Under the pieces are notes generated by a model. The model was not told where the DNA came from. It saw only the letters and a program-made list of their open reading frames with translations, and searched no databases. A DNA stretch of 64,000 nt from Crambe crambe (taxonomy: Eukaryota > Porifera > Demospongiae > Poecilosclerida > Crambeidae): contig OZ004586.1 in assembly GCA_963924555.1 (NCBI GenBank), positions 5,910,501 to 5,974,500 on the forward strand, given 5' to 3'. Below, one piece after another: positions 1 through 45,600 of the stretch (positions are counted from its first letter, which is position 1; every line of letters starts with the position of its first letter). The translations under genes and the position numbers were made by a program.

Positions 1-3000
1 AAATGTGAACATAAACTGTGACTATCAAACTTGAAAATCTCATAAACTATTCTACTAAGCATGTCCTTATAAAACCAACAATCACATGGCCATTGTGATG
101 AGAATAATACCATACCGGTGGTTAAATGAGCCATAAAGACTTCATCATAACATCACACACCCTCCGAGGATAGCTATGCTGATTACCATGCTACAAAAGA
201 CAGAAAATTCACTCAACACCTGCTTAAACTGCAAGCTTAGTCATCAGAGTTAGATCATCACTGGCAGCCATAGTACAGCTGCATGGGTGCTGCTAATGCA
301 ATTTTTTATCAGTTCAACTAAACATGGCAGAACGACTCCCCCAACACTGGGACCTAGTACCTGAAGAGGGGACCTAATGTTTACACCCCCATTAACCTCA
401 TCAATTAGCACCAATTTGTAGAGGTTAGCCACACTTCCCAGTTCTAGCCTGATACTTAAATACTTACAGCCACCACACCCATTGCCCCCCCCAGGGCCTA
501 TGGAGTCAACACAATCCTGCACACCCAGTCTGTGAGCACACTGTCAAGGTCATGATTGTGTTATGGTTATCATGGGTTTTATACAAGATTTTTTTTTTGA
601 AGGGGGTGGGGGGAATGACTGCGTGGCCATTAGGCCATCTTCATTGGGGAGGGGGGGGGGGATTTTTTCTTGGATGGGTTTCCCAAACCTATTATGTATT
701 ATGAGACCAGTCTTTATTATATGGGCTTGGGCTTGAAAAGGTCTTAAGGAGATCAAGGCACATGTCAAGTGACAGTGAAAAGGGCATGTTTACATTCTGC
801 TTACATGCATGTGCATGTGTCTACATAGTTGTTGCTCCATGTGTTCAGGTTGACCATTTGGCAAGTGTATGTACGTATGTCTAATTTTTCTGTGTGTTTA
901 ATCTTCGATTAATATGACTTAGATTATTGAAACTGAGCTTGCAGGACAAGTGCCACAGAAAGGAATTGATTTACAGGGTTTTGCAGAATCTTTGCAACAG
1001 AGCTTGACCATTCCTTATTTGGAATTAGACCTAGGAGAGTAGAACAATAGGCCTGGACCACAGCAGTTTCTTGTTGCAATTAACCCTTTATCTATAACAT
1101 GTACTATGTTATCTTTATTATGGTAGCTGTATCAAACAGATGCATAGGGAGGGCCATGCCCAGTTCACTGCCTGACAAAACGTGCATGTTATCAGGATCA
1201 TTACACTCAGACAGCCACTAGAATGGCTGCCCCCCCCCCCCCCCCCCCCCCCATTAATGGACCATCAAAGATCAAACTCAAATAACAAATTGTGAAAGTT
1301 GAAAATCAATTGAATGAGCATGTACAAGTGAATGCTTTTAAATCTTTATCAAGTACATGGACGTGCTAAGAAAGGTAACCTCTATTGTGGGACCTCTAAT
1401 GTGGGACCAGTAATGAGTGTCCAGATTGAGGAGGTGTTGAGTGTCCTTAATTCAGGGGGTATTGCAGAAGGATCCCCCGCTGATTATAAGTTTTTGCATA
1501 TCAGGGAATCAACATTTAGGGGTTTTACTGTTACACTTAGCAGCTAAGTAGTCACCAAACTCTTATGTGTGAACCCCACACTAGACTGGATGATGGAATA
1601 CTTTCCAGATGAACTATCCCATAGTCACTTTTTCAGAAACCTGCCTATAGTGGCCACCTCTGGGCCACAAAAATGTGATCATAATAGGGAGGTGGTCTCT
1701 GTCCCTATGGAGGTCAAAATCAACATACAAGTGGTCTTTTTAGAAGGGTGGTCCCTGGATATAAGTGGTCTTTATCACTGCATCCAATAATTTATGGAGA
1801 ACCAAAGAGGGATTTGGTTGAGAATCTCTATAGTAGGATCACATATCTCTTCTTCAAATGGTGACTACCATTATGCTAATACTTATTAGCATACTTTTCA
1901 AGAGTTTCATGAGAAACAGGTGGGGGGTGGAGGTGGGGAGGGAGGGGGATTTTAAATTGTCAGTCATATGTAGGGGACATTGTCCTCTTGGCACCAGACA
2001 GGGTAGTACATGTGTATCTACATACCAAGATTAGTAAGTAGTGACACAGTAGGCAAGAGAGGATGCTGGTACATTTTGAACATGAACCTACACGGATCAG
2101 TTCTTGTGGAATTCAATTATCACATTGCGCATGCGTATTGGAAGGCTTTCAGTCTTGTATCCCTAACGCTTGGCTGCCTCCTTTGCAGCGGGGCCATCAA
2201 TCATATTTCTATCCAGACATGGTTAGATCTAAGTCACTATACTGATTTTGAAGCTTGCAAGGCTTTTAGTCTGAACTAAAGTACAAGGGCTTGCCACTAC
2301 CGATAGTGGGAGATTGGAAGAGTTTGTTCACGTCAGAGCAATCTGCACGGGTTGATGATTTGTACAAAGATAAACTGCTAAGTGCAGGGTTACAATTTGG
2401 TTTTGGTTTATGAAAGTGCTCATGGCTATAGAATTTTAATCACAATCTTCTTGAATATGAACCTATATGTGTCTATTTTGTGGTGGAGAGAGGATGTAAT
2501 AATGTGTTACACCTAGTTCACTGACCAGACAGACAGCCAGCCAGCCAGCCAAGAAAATGAAATGATTTTAAGATCAGTCAAGCCAATTAGACCACTGCAT
2601 GCATCCTCTCTCACCAGTTCTTTACCTTCAAGTTCAGATGACACACCTCATAAAATAGATAAGCTCTTACTATGCTCACCTCCTAGCAAATGCACTTATA
2701 ACAACAACAACAACAACAACAACAAAAAGGCTATTTTTCTGAACTATGCTCCGGCTGGGTCTATATTCTATACTGTTGGCAGACTTTAATAGCAGAATAC
2801 GCTGAAATGAATGGAGTATGCATTGATGAAACCTGCTTGATGTATGTGTACCCTAACTATCTGCTTGTATCATAGAACACTGCATAGTACACAGACTGAA
2901 CTAAAGTGTGAATCATATCACCAAATTCTACCTGAATAGAGGATGTGTGACATAGCATTGGAGTTGTGGGATCAAAGTGCTCTTCCTATTGTCTGGAACA

Positions 3001-3180
3001 TATGGAGGCAGTATCAGGTTGTATGCAGCTTGTACATGCCAGTTGAGGTCAGAGATTCTTACAGTAGGGTATAGTGAAGTCAGGCTCTAGCTCTTACAAT
3101 ACTAGGTTGACCAACCTACAAGTTAGTGAGGTCAGAGGTTGTAATGTTTCAAGGTGCAGTAAAAAAAGGTGTGAGCAGTG
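1..3180. other. Intergenic, no gene recognised
   Basis: No open frame here has splice signals or a recognisable domain. I see a 23-base run of C at 1,230-1,252, G-rich runs near 648-660, a short AAC microsatellite near 2,700, and AGCC repeats near 2,535. The stretch 1,380-1,800 contains phrases of the 'gaccacctctattaagg' type that recur at 4,000-4,450, 20,030-20,100 and 49,870-50,030, so it is probably part of an old dispersed repeat. Confidence 0.5.
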
Positions 3181-3192
3181 TACTACTGTCGG

Positions 3193-3484
3193 ACTGTTCA
3201 CATAGCACTTTACAACCTAGCTACTGTCTCAGCAGAGACTGTTCACATAGCACTTTACAACCTAGCTACTGTCTCAGCAGAGACTGTTCACATAGCACTT
3301 TACAACCTAGCTACTGTCTCAGCAGAGACTGTTCACATAGCACTTTACAACCTAGCTACTGTCTCAGCAGAGACTGTTCACATAGCACTTTACAACCTAG
3401 CTACTGTCTCAGCAGAGACTGTTCACATAGCACTTTACAACCTAGCTACTGTCTCAGCAGAGGCCATTCACACAGCACACTACA
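3193..3484. repeat. 45-bp minisatellite, about 6.5 copies
   Basis: A 45-bp unit beginning actgttcacatagcacttta is repeated about six times almost without change, and the last copy is diverged. Because 45 is divisible by three, two forward frames stay open through the array and give 15-residue repeats. There is no start context, splice signal or known domain, so I read it as a non-coding tandem repeat. Confidence 0.9.
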
Positions 3485-4019
3485 GTTATGAAAGATGTGG
3501 CCCTGACACATCCAGTAATCAAAAGATGTGAAGAGTTTTTACAGCCTACTGTCTCAGTTGTGTTTGATAGCCAGATACCTATGTCCCGAGGTGCCTGATG
3601 TTCAAAGGGAAGTCAGAGCAGGTTTCTGAACACATGACACTAAAGGTACACACACTGTCAGCATTATAAGTCACTAGATCACTGTCAATCAGGAAGGCAT
3701 TGAGGATACGCAATGCTAACTATGCACACTGGCAGTTATTTCAAAGTACTATAGTAAAATGATATTTACCTACATAATTATGTAGGACTTCACCCTTTCA
3801 AGTAGCAGTGTCTGGTTGACTTAGAGAGTACAGAGGGGGACTGTGTTACCTATGTAGGTAGCTACATGTCTGTCTCCTTATCACATGATTTTTGATTACT
3901 TCTTCAAAAAGCTGTTAATGGGTCCCTTCTTCATAAGTAGATACAACCAATTAGGATAGAAAGTGCTGCTTTGGCATACATCCAACCCCTCCCTCCCTCT
4001 CTCCTCCAGATAGTCCATA

Positions 4020-4450
4020 ACATATTAAAATATGTCTATTATGGTCAACTTTTTAATAAGGAGCTCACAGTACAGTTAGAAGAACGTAGTTAAGGTCCAT
4101 TTCTTAATAAGGTCACCTCTAAAGATCTACATGTCTATACAACATTCTACTCCTCTTCCAAAGCTCAGTTAGGATCTGTCTACACAGCATTCTCCTTTCT
4201 AATAAGGGTTCTTCATATCTAGAGAGCAATCACCTTTTAATAAGGCCACCTCTAAATACACAGCATAGGACCGTCTAGAGAGCAATCTCGATAAGGCCAC
4301 CTCTAAAAATCAGTTAGGACCTGTCTATACAACATTCAGGCCATCTTTGAAACTCTTGTCTATACAACATTATAAGGCCACTTCTAGCTCAGTCAGGACC
4401 TGTCTATACAACATTCTCATCTCTCTTCTAAAGAGCAGTTAGGATGTGTT
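4020..4450. repeat. Degenerate tandem/dispersed repeat block
   Basis: Imperfect copies of two phrases alternate here: one like 'gacctgtctatacaacattc', the other like 'aataaggccacctctaaa'. Spacing varies and several copies are truncated. This looks like an old local expansion of the 'phase-shift' dispersed repeat seen elsewhere in the window. No coding signal is seen. Confidence 0.6.
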
Positions 4451-4669
4451 GGGATTGTCAGGTTGCTATTTCTCCTTCGAAATCTTTCTAACAAGTAGCC
4501 ATTATTTGGCTTCCAAATCAAGTATCACTCTCATGGGAGGTGTACAATATTATGTAACAGATTCCTAGTTGCCATGGAGAGGTTGAGAATTTAGAATTAC
4601 GTATCAATGATTCTCACAGTCATGGGACCATGAAAGTATGTACGTACCTATAGACTGCTGTACTGAATA

Positions 4670-5122
4670 CTAATAATCACTCACAGAGAATGGATCTTCA
4701 TGATCACTCCCTGAGCTTGCGTCGACTCCATAATCTTCATCCTCCATGGACGTCATCTTCCGTGTGTTCCCTCTGCTTCCCCCTGATGATGTCATGGTCA
4801 CATGGCTTCCAGTTCCATTTGAAGTACTCTGAGAGCGAGGCTGAGCACCTCCTTCAACACCTGATGAATTCGAATTGCTTCCCCCTCCATTTCCTGAAAC
4901 ACTTGCACCATGTCCTCCTCGGCTGAAAATCTTCTTTGCTCGGTCTTTTAGAGACAAGCGCTCAAAGGTGCGGGCAAACCCGCCACTGGAGTTATTTGTC
5001 GGAGTGTTGGGGTTGGACACGGTGGTACTAGACCGCGTGGAGATGGAGTAGCCTCGTGGGGATAGGGGAGAAGGAGTGCCTCCGCCATAAGTCATAGGGT
5101 TAGCCAACATGAAGATGTCATC
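4670..5122 (-). CDS. Last coding exon of the unknown minus-strand gene
   Basis: A TCATAG acceptor precedes GAT GAC ATC TTC ATG, and the frame then stays open for about 150 codons to TAG at 4,670. The peptide begins DDIFMLANPMTYGGG. It continues as a low-complexity tail rich in Ser, Gly, Asn and Thr, with proline-directed sites (TPSPLSPRG) and a basic stretch around LSLKDRAKKIFSRGG, and ends in an acidic segment (DHEDPFSVSDY). Composition suggests a disordered, phosphorylated C-terminus. Joining it to the upstream exons is inferred from strand and position. Confidence 0.55.
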   Translation of the reverse strand, partial: DDIFMLANPMTYGGGTPSPLSPRGYSISTRSSTTVSNPNTPTNNSSGGFARTFERLSLKDRAKKIFSRGGHGASVSGNGGGSNSNSSGVEGGAQPRSQSTSNGTGSHVTMTSSGGSRGNTRKMTSMEDEDYGVDASSGSDHEDPFSVSDY

Positions 5123-8100
5123 CTATGAACAAGGCATTAAGTGATATCATAATAAGAATACTGTGACCCTAATATAATTATAACGTTGGAACAGGACATA
5201 ATTATGGTCCAGATAAGAGAGGTTTTCATATTTCAGGGAGTCCTTGGAGACACATTTAGGACCCAGCTTTTGGTCCTTTGTGGTAGTCCTTTTCTTGTTC
5301 AGAGTGTATATACAAAGGTTCTTTTAGACTGTATGTCCTTTGTTGAGAGGTTTGTCCTCTTTTGGAGTGCTCCTTCATTGGAGGTTCCACTGTAGTGTAT
5401 GTGAAAACCATTCAGGATAGCTCCAAGTAAAGGAGATGTACATAATTATTTCAAACTTACTGGTCTTTCCTTTCTGAAAGGTAAGGTTTAGTTAATAAGA
5501 TTAGGATTGGGTGGCCCTGATCATGGATCTACACCTGCAGGCCTGCTGTTTGGTGGTAAGATATCATATCGATTCTCTCTTGTTACAGAGTATTCTTTGA
5601 GAGTGGCCTTCTAAACAAGATGTTTTGATGTTTTAAAAATACAAGGAATGCTTTGATAAGTAACCAGTTCTGGATAGAACATGGTTTCCAGTCATAATAT
5701 TCCATTCCTGTGGTTTGCATTTCAATTCCAAGCTCAAAGCTTTCCGTATCGTTTTTTAATTAACTCTAAAGTATCATTCTGATCAATACTTCTCTGGGGA
5801 GATTCCTTGTCATTATCTGTGACTAGTCAGGGATACATGGAGAGATCATCTTACCAACTGCTTCACTCTAATTCTCATGTGATCACCCAGTCATTTCCTG
5901 AATCCTGACTACTCAGGAATGGGAAAGCCCCTGATAATTAACTTAAAGCCCCAATCATTATTATTAGCACAAAGAAGTTTGTCTACATAGGAAGAAATAC
6001 AAGACAGAAGCTCCACCAAAGCATTTTTGAGAAATAGCTAATTAATTAGCTATTACTTCTTGGCCTTAGGAATAACATCGAGCATAATAATTAACTTCTG
6101 GACTTTAGATAAGTGACCGTGTGATTAAAAGTAGTGTGAGATCCCTGGCATGCTATCGTAACAACTAGACTGATATTATTATTATGTGGATCATGAATGT
6201 GTTATGTGAGATCTCATAAGTACTCATGTGGGTCATGAATGTGTTACGTGAGATAACTAGAGAGAACTCCAATGAATTACGTGGATCATGAATGTGTTAT
6301 GTGAGATCTCATAAATACTCATGTGGGTCATGAATGTGTTACGCGAGATAACTAGAGAGAACTCCAATGAATTACGTGGATCATGAATGTGTTATATGTC
6401 CCTAAAACTAGTCAGAGAGAACTCCAATGAATTAAGTGGATCATGAATGAGATATCCTGGCATGCTATTCACAATTATTGAAAGATCTTCAATGAATTTC
6501 TGTCTCCCAGGAAGTCTAAATAATAGATAAGGTGAAGGTTGTGATTAAATTCATGAAATGTCTAAGCTCAAAGGATCTCAAATGTATTGGCAAGGGAGCA
6601 TCTGGTTCACAGAGGTGGTCTAGGGACCTTCACTCCCACAAGCACACATGGGTGAGAGGAGGTGATCTTCAAATAACTTTCTAAAGAGTTAATATGTACG
6701 TGTGATCACTGTGGCAGTCGGAAAAGAAAAACATGTCTCCGATGCATTTTATGGTGTTATCTACATTTCTAGTGATTCTACTCCTGCAAATGGCGCAGAT
6801 TAAACATGGCCCAATCAAGCACTGTAATTTATGCTCTCCCACAGTTGCGCTATGTTGTCATCTCCACCACTATAGACTGAGCCTCTCTCTCCTATGCTGT
6901 ACAATGGATGACTTAGCTGCAACTTTACAAGGTACTGACCAAATCTTTATAATGACCAATGTCTTCTGGGAAAATGACTTTTCACACATACGTTTCCCAT
7001 TACTAGTACTAGTGTACCTCATGCTCACCACACAGGAAAATATGACTACGCATGAGACTAAATACTGAATATGTACCTACATACATACACACATATCAAA
7101 TTATATATGTACATGCTTATGTATGCATGTACAGGAGGAAATAGAGAAGCACACAAAAGTGACATAACTTAACTACACATACAGCATGGTCATGCACCAG
7201 CCAGCAGTACAATACAGCATGACATCCACTTGTAAGAGCACATAACCAGTACTGGATGATTTGGCAGTACAACAACATATGGTCATCGATCAACCACAGC
7301 ACAATAACTTATAACTGTTAATCAAATTAAGTACTAGGGGGACCACTGGCTGCAGGCATAACTGAAATAGTTGTGGCTCATGTTAGGAGGTTTCAAGTCA
7401 CCAACAATTGAACCCAGGATGGAAATGTGTGCAATTAGCTGCTAGAGAATTGACACATTATCAACCGTTACAGTAACATAAGCAGTAGATCAAGTATGAC
7501 CCCCTTTAATTCATACTTCATATATTTAATTCTTGACCAAATTCATCATTAATAGAGAGGTACAGGCACTTGTTAAGACTCTACTCTTTACCAGGGATGA
7601 GTTGTACAGAGGACTTCACTAAATCCTTTAAGACATAAGGCTAAAACGGATGATTTCCTTGGCATCTGTTATAGGGAGAATCCAGGGAGGGTCCTCATTA
7701 TTTATATGTAGCCACTTAATAGAGTAGGCACATCACGTACCCAAGTGACTGACTGAATGTGCATGGTGTGATGTCATCAAGTATTGACGATTCATGAGTG
7801 ATGGTGGATGACCGATAGCATGGAGATTTGTGAGTTTGTGTAAAATGAAGGAAATGGTTTGCTTTCCTGATAGTGACTGTGTACAAGATACATACGAAAT
7901 AAAAAGAGCAACAATTGAAAACCAGCATTCATTATTGAGATCTGACACACCTTCTCAAGCACTTCATATTAACATATTATTCGACTAATTATCACGTGCC
8001 AGTTCAGGCATGCAGAGATTGAGAATTTTAGAATGAAGTGTGCTTGATGGTTTTCACAGGGAGCAAGTGACTCTCTTTATGCAGGGCTGAGTGGTAGGAA

Positions 8101-9532
8101 TAGTGCAGATGCATATTTAGCAAGTGACTGTAGAGGAGTTACTCCTACTCTACTACACAACATAACCACAACACTGCCTTGCTTTGTTTGAAGAACTACT
8201 TTACTAGTCAGTGCCCATCCTTGAGGAGCACTTAGGCTACTAGGAGGAGGTACAGCAATACATCATTCAAGAACCCTGTACAATAGGAGAGAATCTGCCT
8301 CTTCCCTCCGAATTTGAGTCACAATGGCGTGTATTGTATCAACAAGTACTTTGTTCTTCAATTCACTGAATGGTATGTAGGCCATTGATAGGGAAATGAA
8401 GTCCTATCTTACCCTCTTCAATAGTAACAAACTTGTCAAACATGACGCTAAACTGCTCTAAGTTTAATTACAGAAGCTATTTTTCTATTTGGTCCCTTAA
8501 AATCTGTCATGGACTCTATCATGGAATTTTCCCACTTCAGGAGCAAGTTTAAATCCCTTGATTAACTTGGACTCCTGAGATTCCCCTCTGAATCAGAATG
8601 CAATCACAATAGAGACACTGCATTAACCCCTAAAACGAGGACATCTTTCTAATCAGAATACTTCTGAATTCTCTTTCAGGTCACTGCACTGAGAGGTCTG
8701 CAGTGTTGCTAAATGGGCCACAATTGGTTTCTGCTTTGGGACATAAAGTAGCTCGTCATGCAAAGTTGTTGCACATGCTCATGGCATTTTGCCTTGTCGA
8801 ACAAAACTGGCAGCTGTGCAATCTGCTGCAGCATTGTGATAGTTAATGCAATAAGGAAAGTTCAGAGATTTAATTATAGCATAAACCATGTTCTACTTAA
8901 TGAATATACAGATAAAAAAATTTTTTTTCCAGAGTATTAGGTCCATTTGAATTATTTTATCTTGATTTCTCAGTTCATGAATAAAGTTATTTTCATCAAA
9001 ATAAATTTTGAAATGTTCTGTATCATAGCTCTCATCGTTAAAAACATAAGCATGTCAATGATACTATTGCCACCTTTTCTAATAGATCAATTGTGGAGTA
9101 CATATAGGCTCATCTGAATAAAGCATCAGATCACCCACGACAGGTAAAATTCCCAGGCAAATGCCTTGTGAAAGTTTACCAACTATTCTCCAGCTATGTA
9201 CCCTCAAGCAAGATAATGCTGCACCAAGACAGTGAAAGTACAGATATTGGCATCTAAGATAACAATTCTATTAGTTTCATTTCACACAGCTCAATTGACA
9301 GTTGGCTAGGTATTGAATTGCACTGCAATTAGGATACTTTTCATTTAGACTCATAGTACTGTGCATCCAACTAGGCTACTGCATCAGCTTATAATACAGC
9401 TATGCTGAATAATGCTGGCCTTCAGTTCTACTGCTAATATAAATCCCTTACTGGTCTGACCTGTTCATGGTCTGCACCTATATCAATCTTCATGTGCTGT
9501 TTGCTGCTCTTTTCTTTCTTATAATTCTCCAT
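4670..9532 (-). CDS. Multi-exon gene of unknown family, partial model
   Basis: I do not recognise the protein. Supported minus-strand exons are 9,532-9,461 (ATG start, ends phase 0 before GTCAGA), 8,457-8,413, 8,348-8,282, 8,239-8,205, 7,876-7,741, 7,618-7,592 and 5,122-4,670 (stop). From 8,457 to 7,592 each donor phase fits the next acceptor, giving a continuous peptide that includes QFSVMFDKFVTIEE, DTIHAIVTQIRREEADSLL and RKANHFLHFTQTHKS. Splice sites are mostly good (GTAAGA, GTAAAG, GTACGT donors); the acceptor at 8,348 ends AAG and is weaker. Exons linking 9,461 to 8,457 and 7,592 to 5,122 are not resolved. A possible piece lies at about 6,885-6,790 (IGERGSVYSGGDDNIAQLW). The 5' end faces the next gene across about 300 bp. 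Confidence 0.5.
6186..6450. repeat. 95-bp tandem repeat, about 3 copies
   Basis: A unit that starts gtggatcatgaatgtgttat recurs at 6,186, 6,281 and 6,376, so the period is 95 bp. Within the unit there is an internal half-repeat (gtgggtcatgaatgtgttac), which suggests a shorter ancestral unit that duplicated. It lies in the unresolved intron region of the minus-strand gene. Confidence 0.85.
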
Positions 9533-9839
9533 CTCACGCGACAGTAGTGAAGTAGAATATCTAGTCGATGCAGACTCCACTAACGACTTATGAACCGAGT
9601 TAATGGTCCTTTTAGCTTAGCTTGCAATCAGCGGGTAAAGGGTTTATTAGTTAACGATATTCATAGCTTTGCGGTTTGTAGGAGGAATCGGTCAATTAAG
9701 TTCTTTACTTCTTTATCTCTTACTCCACCTCATTTATAGGGGGCGGGACTGATTGAAGGTAGGCGGTGCTTAAAAGTCAACTTACTTCCGTGGCCGGGGC
9801 TATGCATGGGCGGAACAATCGTTTAACCTGTACAGCTGA

Positions 9840-9840
<1 letters not shown>
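9533..9840. promoter_or_regulatory. Probable bidirectional promoter
   Basis: This roughly 300-bp stretch separates the ATG of a minus-strand gene at 9,532 from a plus-strand first exon ending at a GTGAGT donor (9,903/9,904). It contains a GC-box-like gggggcggg at 9,739-9,747 and an ETS-like acttccg at 9,784-9,790, and is more GC-rich than its surroundings. No TATA box is seen for either gene. Divergent short promoters of this kind are common in compact animal genomes; the assignment is inferred from gene orientation. Confidence 0.5.
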
Positions 9841-41798
<31,958 letters not shown>

Positions 41799-42635
41799 AT
41801 ATAATGCTATGGGGAAATGATTTTTACTTACCTATAATAATTATACGTAGCTAATTTTTAATATCACAAATCCATTTCCCATGACCACAGGACTGGAAAA
41901 CTTTATTTTTGTTATTATTAACAAATTGAATGTTTATGAGGTTTGTAGATGTAATACTGTAGCAAATATCTTCCTAGTGAACTTTTGTGAGGTTTTCTAG
42001 ATGTGATATTTGTTAATCATAAGACATGTTAGCTAACTAACTAGCTATGGAATGTGATCATATATGTTCAACTGGACTAACCAACTGGACAACATGCTCA
42101 GTTGCCAAGAGTTCACATTAATTTTGATGTTATCATACTTCCTCTGATTACCTGGTATCAAATATCTACAATAATACAATAATTGATACAAGTCATGTCT
42201 ACTACAAGTATTATAAGCACATGCTGCTAATACAAATCATGTGACTATACACTCACTATATGTATACAAGAGCATGCCGCTAAACCACTATAGTTATTGC
42301 TATAAGAGTTCTGAGGCTTAGACCACAATAATAATGTTATAATAACAAGCTGGCTTACATGAACCTTAGCTGTCATAGCACCTGGTATATATGGGCTACA
42401 CCTTACTAGAAAAGACAGCAACAAAAGGTATATAGTCATTAATCACATGTACATAGCAAGTTTAGCCTTGTCAATAGATTTGGATTGTTAGCTGTTGGCT
42501 GTGCACATCATGTAGCTCTTCTTCATAACTGTAGCTAGCTAATGTCTTAGTCATGTCTAGGCTACTATCTAGAGTCCCTAGCTAGATACTGCTAAAGTCG
42601 GTTACTTCTCTGTCACCTAGCTACCTGCTATAGCC

Positions 42636-45600
42636 ATGTCTGGTGGTCGATCCACTAGCTTTTCTAATTATTCCTACTTCAGGAAGCCAAGGACGATGAC
42701 CACACCTTCTGAAGAATCACCTACTCAGCAGGCGGACAAGAAGCACAGACCTTCCAAGAGGAGGAAAAAGAGACCTATTTCAGTCTATGATGTGGAGAAG
42801 GATGAAATACAGCTACCTGGATCCACAGATTTAGATCCAGCCATTAAAATGTATGTCTTAACTTGCCATCTACACAGCTAGGCATTTTTATCATTATGTG
42901 CATGCATTATTGTGCAACATAATAACTACAATTGTCATGAGTTTTGTGGTGCTTCTCTTCAGATGTGGAATATTCAGACAGCCACCTCGTGGAGAGAAAC
43001 GTTATGTCTACCTTGATCCTAGCCGTGGCAAGTATGGCTTTAGGCTGCAGGTGTGTCTAGTAGCTATAGCATGGACTTTACTGTTCTCCTTCCACGTTTT
43101 CTCTCAGATCTACACCTTTCCTCTTGTAGCTTCTCTTTTCCAGTACTTTAAAATGTACATGTATAAGGGAAGGTGTGACTTGGTAAAGGGTCATCAAGGA
43201 ATATCTTGTCAAAATTCTTGATACTGCTGTAGAGCTATGGACGTTTAAGAGAGCAAGGAAAAGTTCTCCAGACCTTTGTTCAGAGTGTGGTGCCTGGATC
43301 GCCATCCTTCATGGCTGGGTTGTATCCTGGAGATGCCATTGTTGAAGTGAATGGGAAAGATGTGAAGTATGCCCCTGTGGAAGAAGTGGTGAAGGTCATC
43401 CAGGAAGGAACAGTCAAGGGAGAGAGGTGAGAGATGAAGGAACTGTGTCAAGTGGGAGGGGGGGGGAACAAGGAAGAAATGTAGCGAGGAAGATCAGTTC
43501 ATGAGAGAGTAGTAAAAAAAAAAAATATAAAAAAAATAGACAGATGGTGTACCCACTCTCTCCAAAAATGAAATGATCAATTCTAAAAACCCTCATACTA
43601 TAAGTGTTCCCTTCGTTACAGGATTGCATTGAAGGTTGAATTTGTTGATGGTGTAACACGACTTGATTGTATGAAGAAGGCAGATGAATATAAGGTGAAT
43701 CACCTAACACCAGGAAAAATTTATGATATTTTATTATTTGTTGCAGATTGAGATAAAGGCAAGACAGAATAGACTGAGGGAGCTGCTTGAATCAGAGACC
43801 AAGACTCCGTTATCTCTGGAAGATCTTCCATCCCCTAATCATGTGATCTTAGCCAGTGATCTTCCCCCATGGGGGAATACAAAACCAAACTTTGAGGCAA
43901 GGAAGCACACGTTCCCATATAGTCGCTACTTCAATGAAATGGTGGCTGTCCACAGTGGCAGCATCACTGCATTGCAGTGTGATGTTCTTGTCATGCCAAT
44001 CAGCAGTTGTCATAAAGCAAAAGACATTTCTGAAAAGAACAGTAAGTTTAATGGGAAACTTTTCATGTATGTAGCTACATAGTTTAAGTTCATAGTTATA
44101 TGTATTCTATTGAAGTAGCTAAGCATCTTCTACTCCCATGATGAAAGTAGACTTCTTCATTGACATAGTAGGACTGATCGGTGCATTGTCTTCTTTTCCT
44201 TCTAGTACTGTTGCAGCTTCTGCGTACTGGAGGACCTGGTCTCTTAGATGATCTTTCTCTTGCTAAGCAGTGTAAGGTGGGAGAAAACATCAGCACCTGG
44301 GGCCATGAATTACAAGCCAAATGTAAGTCATGTACAATGCATAAAGCAGCAGAGAAATTTATTTCATTGTGGGAAAACTTATGTAGTCAATATCAACTAA
44401 TAATAATTAGTGGATTTCCAGCCATATCATAGGAGTATCAATGAATATCTGCATACAATAACCTCTGATGTTTGTAATCATTAGATGTCTACCATTGTGT
44501 GTTTGGAGATCTGGAAGAATCTCTGCAAAGTTGTTGCTATAAAGCAATGGAATCGGCCAGCTCGGAAAAGCTAGGAACCATTGTCTTTTGGTTGGATGGA
44601 TTTGCATCTCTGTCAGGTACTGTACACATTATAGCCACATCTTATAACACTTAGAAGTGTGGTCTCCTTGAAGACTGAACATAATAGACCTGTTAGCTGC
44701 TCATTGGCTCTGGTGTAACACTGAACATACTTTACCTCTTGGTTTTTGAAGTCTTAGTTAGATAGACATGGTCTGGTGTGAATAAAATTTAGTCATATTT
44801 TTTTTTGCACAAAAACCATCCAATAGCTTTAGGGTCAATTTGTTGTTCTAATATTTGATGACATAACACTGAAATACGTATAGTTCGTAACTATGACTCC
44901 AGAGCAGCATGTGCAACTATATAAGGTAACAGCAAAGTAATTATAGTAAACAATCTGACACAGCAAGCAAACTGCAGTTTGACCGGCCAGTTAAAGTCTA
45001 ATTCGGGATTCAAACCCGAGAGCTCATGCTCAATAGTCAACTGGCCGGTCGAACTGCAGTTTGCCTGCTGCATCTTTGCTACTGTAGTAACCTAGTTAGT
45101 AATTGTTGCACATTGCTGCTCTGGAGTCATAGTTCTCTAGGGAGTAAAGAGCACCCTTTGGTGGTGACACAGACAGGAATTTGGAACAAATAATTCATCA
45201 AAGCATTAACAATTGAGAAATAGCAAATCCAACAAATTTATACATTGTTTGTATTCAGAAATCTGAATTAAGTTATGCAATTGCTGACTGAAGTAGTTAC
45301 ATTACATTATAATTATTGTATTATAGTGTCTCCTCATATTATCATTGATGCTGTGAGGAGCTGGCTTCAGCAAGACTCAAAGAAATATGAATTTGTTAGA
45401 GTCGTCTTCTCTTCCAAAGCCAATGCCAGTCTTGTTGAGAAGCAGATGCACACTTCTTTCTCACTCTTCCCCTCTGCCAGACAAAACGATGGCAGCTTTA
45501 TTGGCAGTATAGAAAATGGCGAGTGTCAGAATGGAATAGAACAGGCACAAATTGAAAATGGAGAAGTTGAGATGAAGGAAAATGGCTATGATGTTGACAA

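Noticed and set aside
3193..3484. CRISPR-like regular repeats
   Set aside because: Repeats are contiguous with no spacers, and the genome is clearly eukaryotic.
6733..7068. 111-codon plus-strand frame with a hydrophobic start
   Set aside because: No homology recognised, poor start context, and the minus strand of part of it may contain an exon of the unknown gene.
8560..8625. Possible extra exon of the minus-strand gene (ESKLIKGFKLAPEVG)
   Set aside because: An acceptor is plausible but no donor gives the phase needed by the next exon at 8,457, so it was left out of the model.
45000..45035. Functional tRNA gene
   Set aside because: Only the T-arm is convincing; no acceptor stem or anticodon arm can be drawn around it.
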